Below are positions 59,418 to 64,000 of a stretch of DNA of 64,000 nucleotides, piece after piece. The position numbers and the translations under genes were made by a program. The notes under the pieces are model-generated. The model was not told the origin of the DNA. It did not search any database and worked only from the letters and a program-made list of their open reading frames with translations. Location: NCBI GenBank assembly GCA_004369045.1, contig ML213504.1, positions 343,508-407,507 on the forward strand, read 5' to 3'. Each line of letters starts with the position of its first letter. Within the stretch, counting starts at the first letter, position 1. This DNA is from Heliocybe sulcata (Eukaryota > Basidiomycota > Agaricomycetes > Gloeophyllales > Gloeophyllaceae).

Positions 59418-60994
59418 CTACTTCCAAGGGTTATCAACCCCAGCCTGGCTGCCTTCTTGCTCAGCTGGCCTCTCCGCTTCCACTCCTCGCGTACTTGGCT
59501 CGGTCACGCCCGGCTCTTCCTCATGATCCCCGACCTTAGCGTGAGCATCTCCACCTTCCTCCTCCAGCTCAGCCACGCCCTCCAATCCCAGCCTCGCCCT
59601 CGTCAAAGCCTCCCTGATGACCTGGGCCACAGCCAATCCCAGCTCATAATACCCATCATTCGTACTCGCCCCAAACATACCCGTATGCGCCTCGATCTCA
59701 TCCTGAGAGGTAGTATTCCGTGTAGGCCGGAAGTTACCCAGCGCCTCCGCCGATTTGGGTAGGTAAATAAAGGTGCGGGCTGTAGGGTGGCGGGGTAAAG
59801 ACGCCGGGAGGAGCGTATAGTACCTGCAGAACAAGAACCATCAGCCTGGCGTTTCTCGTAGAATTCACGGCACTGACGTCCTAAACATGACCCCCATATC
59901 CCGCTCAATCTCCAACACCTTCTCTACTCTCCTCAACAGCCTCTTCTCATCCCACAGCGTCCCCACGTATCTCAAATGATCCGTGATCCAACCGTACCCC
60001 AATCCGAGATCTTCCCTCCGCCAATACGCGGTCCCAGCAGCTGTGCCAGCGACGGCTATACCGCCCACGGCATAAGCTGCTGGGAGGGCCCACTTCTGCC
60101 AGGCCGAAGTAGTGTTCGCAGACGCAGTGAGCAAGGGGGTTTGGGATGTCGTAGTGGTACTTGATGATGCTACGGATGCGGCAGCGGCTTCGCCGTTCTT
60201 CTTGCTAAAGTAGTTGAACGCGGAGGAAAAGTCAGACGCGATGGTCCGGGCTGTGGAGATGTGCTCCGCGATCTTCGTCCCGCTGTTCTTGAAAACAAAA
60301 GGGTGGACGCCGTAATACTTCGCGAATAACAATGAGGACGTGATATTTCCGTCGTAGAGCTAGCAAAACTCACTGGAGTATCAAATGCGAGACAGGCTAT
60401 GATGTTAGGCCACAGTGGAGCCGCCTTGTCCGGGCGAGAGTCATAGAGGGCAATGAGGGTATCAGCTGCTAGCAATCCGCCCATGCTGCGTGCGGAACAT
60501 GCTCAGGTTGCGAATCCTCACACCTAGGATGAAACCAACCTATGTCCACAGAGCACTATCTTCGACTTCCCCGCGCCCCCTCCCAGCCCCTTCGCAACCT
60601 CCTTCTCCACCGTAAGCTGCGCCAGCCAGTCTGCGAAACGCTCTACCGCAGCATCCTAGCGATAGCTTAGTCCCGCCCTCCAAGAGAGCGTGCAGTGGAG
60701 CTTACGAGTTCGCCCTTCGTCTGTTCTTATGGCTTTACATCAAAATCAAGACCAGGCTCGCTGGGATACCTGACTGAGAAATGACGGACCTCGTACTGGG
60801 GAAAGACGATGCACTCGACGTCGATGTCCTCCGTGGTTGATGCGAGGACGTGCTGCAGCCGCTCGGGGAAGGTGCCGAATGTCCCATCTGTTCCTTTGAA
60901 GCTGTTTTGGTGAGCAAGGTCCGTACGTTCGAGGAGATGGTAGTGACACGGACCCGTGGATGAATATAACCAGGAGCTGCTCTCGGGCAGTCAT
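59418..60994 (-). CDS. DUF676-like serine esterase, alpha/beta hydrolase
   Basis: Start at 60994 (MTAREQLLVIFIHG), stop at 59418, about six exons, roughly 420-450 aa. The oxyanion-region strand LVIFIHGFKGTDGTFGTFPERL is assembled across the first intron. The nucleophile motif G-H-S-M-G-G is split by an intron between the two halves of the Ser codon (GGACATAG then CATGGGC). IIACLAFDTP follows, with the Asp a candidate of the triad, and GVHPFVF. A small hydrophobic stretch (ALPAAYAVGGIAVAGTAAGTAY) could be a membrane helix. The C-terminal part has YTLLPASLPRHPTARTF and an acidic tail ending in NPWK. Family: fungal putative lipase/serine esterase; lipid substrate likely but unproven. Confidence 0.82.
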
Positions 60995-61073
60995 GTTGTA
61001 CAACGTGGGGTATAATCAAGAGATTCAAAGACGCAGCGACGTCAGATATCAGGCACGATAATGACTAAGGTGT

Positions 61074-61130
61074 GAAAAAAGAAAAGAAAAGAAAAAGAAA
61101 AAGAAAAAGAAAAAGAAAAAGGAAAAGAAA
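61074..61130 (+). repeat. Purine microsatellite (GAAAAA)n
   Basis: Almost pure A/G run built of AAAAAG and AAAAG units. Probably a simple repeat; no coding frame. Confidence 0.9.
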
Positions 61131-61518
61131 GATCGGGGTTGACTCTAAGAGCCCTTTTGACAATCCAATCTGAAGTATAGCAACTGTATAATGCACTATG
61201 TACCATCCGGTAATTTATTCGATTTTTCTTCCCGGCCTATGGCCGGATATTTGTGGTAGCTCGATTCAAACTCCGCTCAGTATCTGGCCGGGTTTGAACC
61301 CCGCTCATTATCCGGGCGCTCTGCTGCAGCCATACGCTCAGCATTAAGTGGCATCAAAATTTACACCATCTAATGAACTGCATTTTAGAAGATTTATAGG
61401 TACATGTATAGCATACAATATACCCTGGTCCGCTACAAGGCTGCATTTCTATCTCCCGCCACATGTCCGGGATTTGCCGTCGAGCGTCCGATTTAATCTC
61501 CGACCTCTGGGTGTCACC

Positions 61519-61598
61519 NNNNNNNNNNNNNNNNNNNNNNNNNNNNNNNNNNNNNNNNNNNNNNNNNNNNNNNNNNNNNNNNNNNNNNNNNNNNNNNN
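61519..61598. other. Assembly gap (80 N)
   Basis: Run of N between unique flanks in a repeat-rich stretch. The true length is not known; any open frame crossing it is an artefact. Confidence 0.98.
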
Positions 61599-62020
61599 TT
61601 CATAGAGAGGTCTGAATATATAGGTGATTCTTGAATCTAAAATGCTGATACAGGTCCCGGCCATCCTATTGAGCTCTAGAGGTACAGCACTCAGATTTAC
61701 TTGCCAACTATATTTACTGCTATAATACCATTATTAATCTCCTGTTTTTAATGAGCTTGAGGGATCTCTGTCACCGGGAACCAACCAACAGAGGGCCTTT
61801 TATGCTGCAGCCACAGATGACGCCACGTTCGGGGTTTGAAATGTCTTACGTAACTCCGCTCATTATCATTATCTCACACCACAGTGAGTAGCGTCCCAGA
61901 TATCAAGGCACAAATATATTGCCATCAGAAGTACCATTTTGGGGATATGTAAATATTGCAGCGAAAATCACGAATATTATACTTCCAATCCTCTCCTTTT
62001 CCTCTCCGTGTAAAAGCACC

Positions 62021-62667
62021 ATGTCCATGAGCGACTCCGAGGAGCGTCGCCATCACGCCAAACGTCCGCGGCCTGGTTAGTCCCCGTACTATGCCCACCC
62101 GTCGTCTCGAATCATCCGTTCCCTTTCGCGTGGCGCACAAACAGACCCCCAAGCCTCCGGAGCTATAGACGTCCCAACAACTCCCAGGTCGAAGGGAACC
62201 CCAACATCCTCCCACTTCTCGCAACTCCTCGAGGACCATCCCCTCCCGCCCTCAGGGCCGGATCTGTTCGCTGCCAGACGCGCGCTGTGGCTCACCCCGT
62301 CCCCGAAATCGCCGCCCCATTCGCAGAGCGCGGAGCAGAGCAACCTCGATGATGTTATGGCCCAAGATCCCGCGGACAAGGGGTTCTGGAAGGTGCACCT
62401 CGAGCGCGCGTACGAGATGCTGATGTCGGGCCGCGCTCTCAAACGTAGCATGGGCATGAGGTTTATTGTGAGTAGATTCCGCCGTCCTCTCGCGCGCTCT
62501 CAGATGAACGGGTCGGCCTGTAGGTTAGAGTGGTGTATGCCGGGTGGATACATAACGGTTTGTGGCCGAAGGGCGCGACGGTGGACGACTCTGATAGTTT
62601 CTTGGGCGACGATGCACCGAATTACACTCCTCCGAATCTGCCTCCCGAGCCAGGTGGGCCGCCATGA
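62021..62667 (+). CDS. Small protein of unknown function
   Basis: Exons 62021-62075, 62145-62467 and 62524-62667 are all in frame with GT-AG introns and give 173 aa. The N-terminal 100 residues are Ser/Pro-rich (SMSDSEERRHHAKRPRP; LWLTPSPKSPPHSQS). The conserved-looking core is FWKVHLERAYEMLMSGRALKRSMGMRFI then, across the intron, VRVVYAGWIHNGLWP. The end is acidic and Pro-rich (PPNLPPEPGGPP). I do not recognise the family. The core has amphipathic helix character; no membrane segment. Confidence 0.65.
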
Positions 62668-63369
62668 GCCGCTGATCCTGCTGCTTGTACTTTCCACCAT
62701 CACATATGCAAGGCATCTACATGTCATTGTCTAATTTGTTGTGGCCTTACTGTGCCACAACAACTGCATGCGACAGTTTATAAAAGCTAATTACACCCGA
62801 CGTAGGATCTCTTGTGCGGCTGGTATCTTCTGTTGTTAGTGGGCGAGATAAAGCAAGTATCCCTGATAGTCGTTCACTGCAGGAGTATTTGCCGCGGCTC
62901 GTCCTAGATGTCGACTCCAGTCAATGCCAGCTGCCGCTGGAGGAATTGTGAACTATCACATATGCATATACCAACGCTTGTACAGTGACGGGATAGCCGT
63001 TACTACGATACATCAGTCTTCTACAGGACAGAGCAGCAAAAGTAAGGAGGTAAAGCAAGGCGAGATCAGCCGATATACAACAGGGTATACGTACATAATG
63101 AATATTGAGATGGAACAGAAAGCCGCCAACCTCGCCGAATCCACAGCTGGCTGGCGAGCATACTTGCCCTCCAGGTGTCTCGATCGTACTCTAAATACGG
63201 AACGTGCGGCGGGACAGTAGAGTCGTTATATGAATGCTGGAGGCAACTTCTTCGGCACCTTCCCCCAATACAGGACAGGCAGCAGTGGCAGTTGTGTGAG
63301 CGCCAAATGCAAGACCTCCCTTAGGGCATACGCCCCGAGACCAGCTGCGCCAGGTGAAAATGAATGAAT
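62668..63369. other. Intergenic, no gene seen
   Basis: About 700 bp between two convergent genes. No supported feature. Confidence 0.4.
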
Positions 63370-64000
63370 TTAACGTCCGGCAAGCTCGAGGGTTATCTTT
63401 TCTGAGCTGGTGATCTTTTGGAGCACTGGAAACAATTGACGGAGTACAGAGGCGAGCTCTTTGATGCACTCCGCGGGTACGGAGGAAGCATCGAAATCAA
63501 GCACCTTGATGTTGTGGTTTCGAGATGTATCCTTGTATCCCACCTCTTCAATGGTAGGCACAGGAATGACGTTGACAGGAAGAACTATGGATTCCAAGCA
63601 TGGACAGTGGGAGGCGAGGCTGGCGAGACCCTTGATTGTGACGGTCGAGGCGCTCGTGTGGGCTTTCCAACTAATGTAGATACGCTTTAGATTTGGCCAG
63701 GATAGGGCGAACTCCTCCACCGTCTTATCGCTCATTTCGAACGCATAGGATGAACGCAGGCGCAAGTCTTCTATCCGGCGAAAAGCGAGCAGTGGTCGGA
63801 TCATAGGATCGAGGGGCATAGACATATTCTCAGTATTGTAGTCGGAGGAATGTCGAAGGTCCAGACGTTTCAGCGACGTGGGAGAACACGTTGTGGAGAC
63901 ACTGGATATGATGTTGCGGAAGGAGCGCGCACTCTCAACGGATGCAGCCAGTAATTCTTCTAAACCTGGTAGGCTCATATGGGTCAAGATAGGACCGATG
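63370..64000 (-). CDS. F-box/LRR-like protein, C-terminal part (runs off window)
   Basis: The open frame continues to the right edge, so only the C-terminal 205 or so residues are seen. Units such as TSLKRLDLRHSSD, IEDLRLRSSYAF, WPNLKRIYISW, LASHCPCLESIVLP and a final LRQLFPVLQKI match the C-terminal LRR-like region of Agaricomycete F-box proteins, as in the gene at 53192-54991. The F-box itself would lie beyond 64000. Family call is by pattern only. Confidence 0.65.
   Translation of the reverse strand, partial: IGPILTHMSLPGLEELLAASVESARSFRNIISSVSTTCSPTSLKRLDLRHSSDYNTENMSMPLDPMIRPLLAFRRIEDLRLRSSYAFEMSDKTVEEFALSWPNLKRIYISWKAHTSASTVTIKGLASLASHCPCLESIVLPVNVIPVPTIEEVGYKDTSRNHNIKVLDFDASSVPAECIKELASVLRQLFPVLQKITSSEKITLELAGR

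Larger units (their letters stand above)
60995..62020. other. Repetitive intergenic stretch with gap
   Basis: A purine tract of AAAAAG-type repeats (about 61074-61130), then AT-rich DNA with repeated short blocks on both sides of an 80-N gap. No gene supported. Confidence 0.6.

Noticed and set aside
61280-61315. tRNA-like GGTTTGAACCCC segment
   Set aside because: Resembles a B box, but no five-pair T stem, acceptor stem or A box at the right distance could be formed.
61348-61605. Open frames spanning the N run on both strands
   Set aside because: They exist only because N codons are read as X; not real genes.

Overview
The window is fungal nuclear DNA, almost certainly from a filamentous basidiomycete of the Agaricomycetes and possibly a wood-decay species (inference). 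The evidence is densely split genes with 45-65 nt introns, GC-rich coding exons, a GMC oxidoreductase, fungal rhodopsin-type membrane proteins, several F-box/leucine-rich proteins and a chromodomain Ty3/Gypsy retrotransposon of the self-priming Tf1/sushi type. About twenty host genes can be supported, mostly by rebuilding exons across GT-AG (and a few GC-AG) introns.

Region 1-7,326: a GMC oxidoreductase gene on the minus strand is split by a 5,973-bp LTR retrotransposon (421-6393) flanked by a 5-bp target duplication. The two LTRs differ at only 3 of 265 positions, all at CpG sites, so the insertion is recent.
Region 7,830-16,448: a Grr1-type F-box/LRR subunit of an SCF ubiquitin ligase (-), diverging from a PITH-domain protein (+); an alpha/beta hydrolase whose catalytic serine sits on an 11-nt microexon (-); and a LaeA-like SAM methyltransferase (+).
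Region 17,150-30,756: a fungal rhodopsin-like membrane protein (-), LSm3 (+), a REB1-type Myb DNA-binding protein (-), a basidiomycete multi-pass membrane protein (-) and the NatA catalytic subunit Naa10/Ard1 (+), separated by long gene-poor stretches.
Region 33,000-42,146: two Dbl-family Rho GEFs pointing tail to tail, 374 bp apart.
Region 45,249-51,157: a second Grr1-like LRR protein that lacks an F-box (-), diverging from a small single-pass membrane protein (+), then a long tandem amidohydrolase (-) whose second half has lost the HxH metal motif.
Region 53,192-64,000: an F-box protein (+), a disordered CDK-substrate-like protein with a KEN box and two upstream MCB (ACGCGT) elements (-), a zinc alcohol dehydrogenase (-), a DUF676-like serine esterase (-), an assembly gap of 80 N in repetitive DNA, a small conserved-looking protein (+), and the C-terminal part of another F-box/LRR-like protein running off the right edge (-).

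No biosynthetic cluster, CRISPR array, rRNA or convincing tRNA gene was seen. The points most worth following are the F-box-less Grr1 paralogue, the tandem amidohydrolase with a degenerate second domain, the putative G1/S-controlled KEN-box protein, and the recent, CpG-decayed retrotransposon inside a GMC gene.
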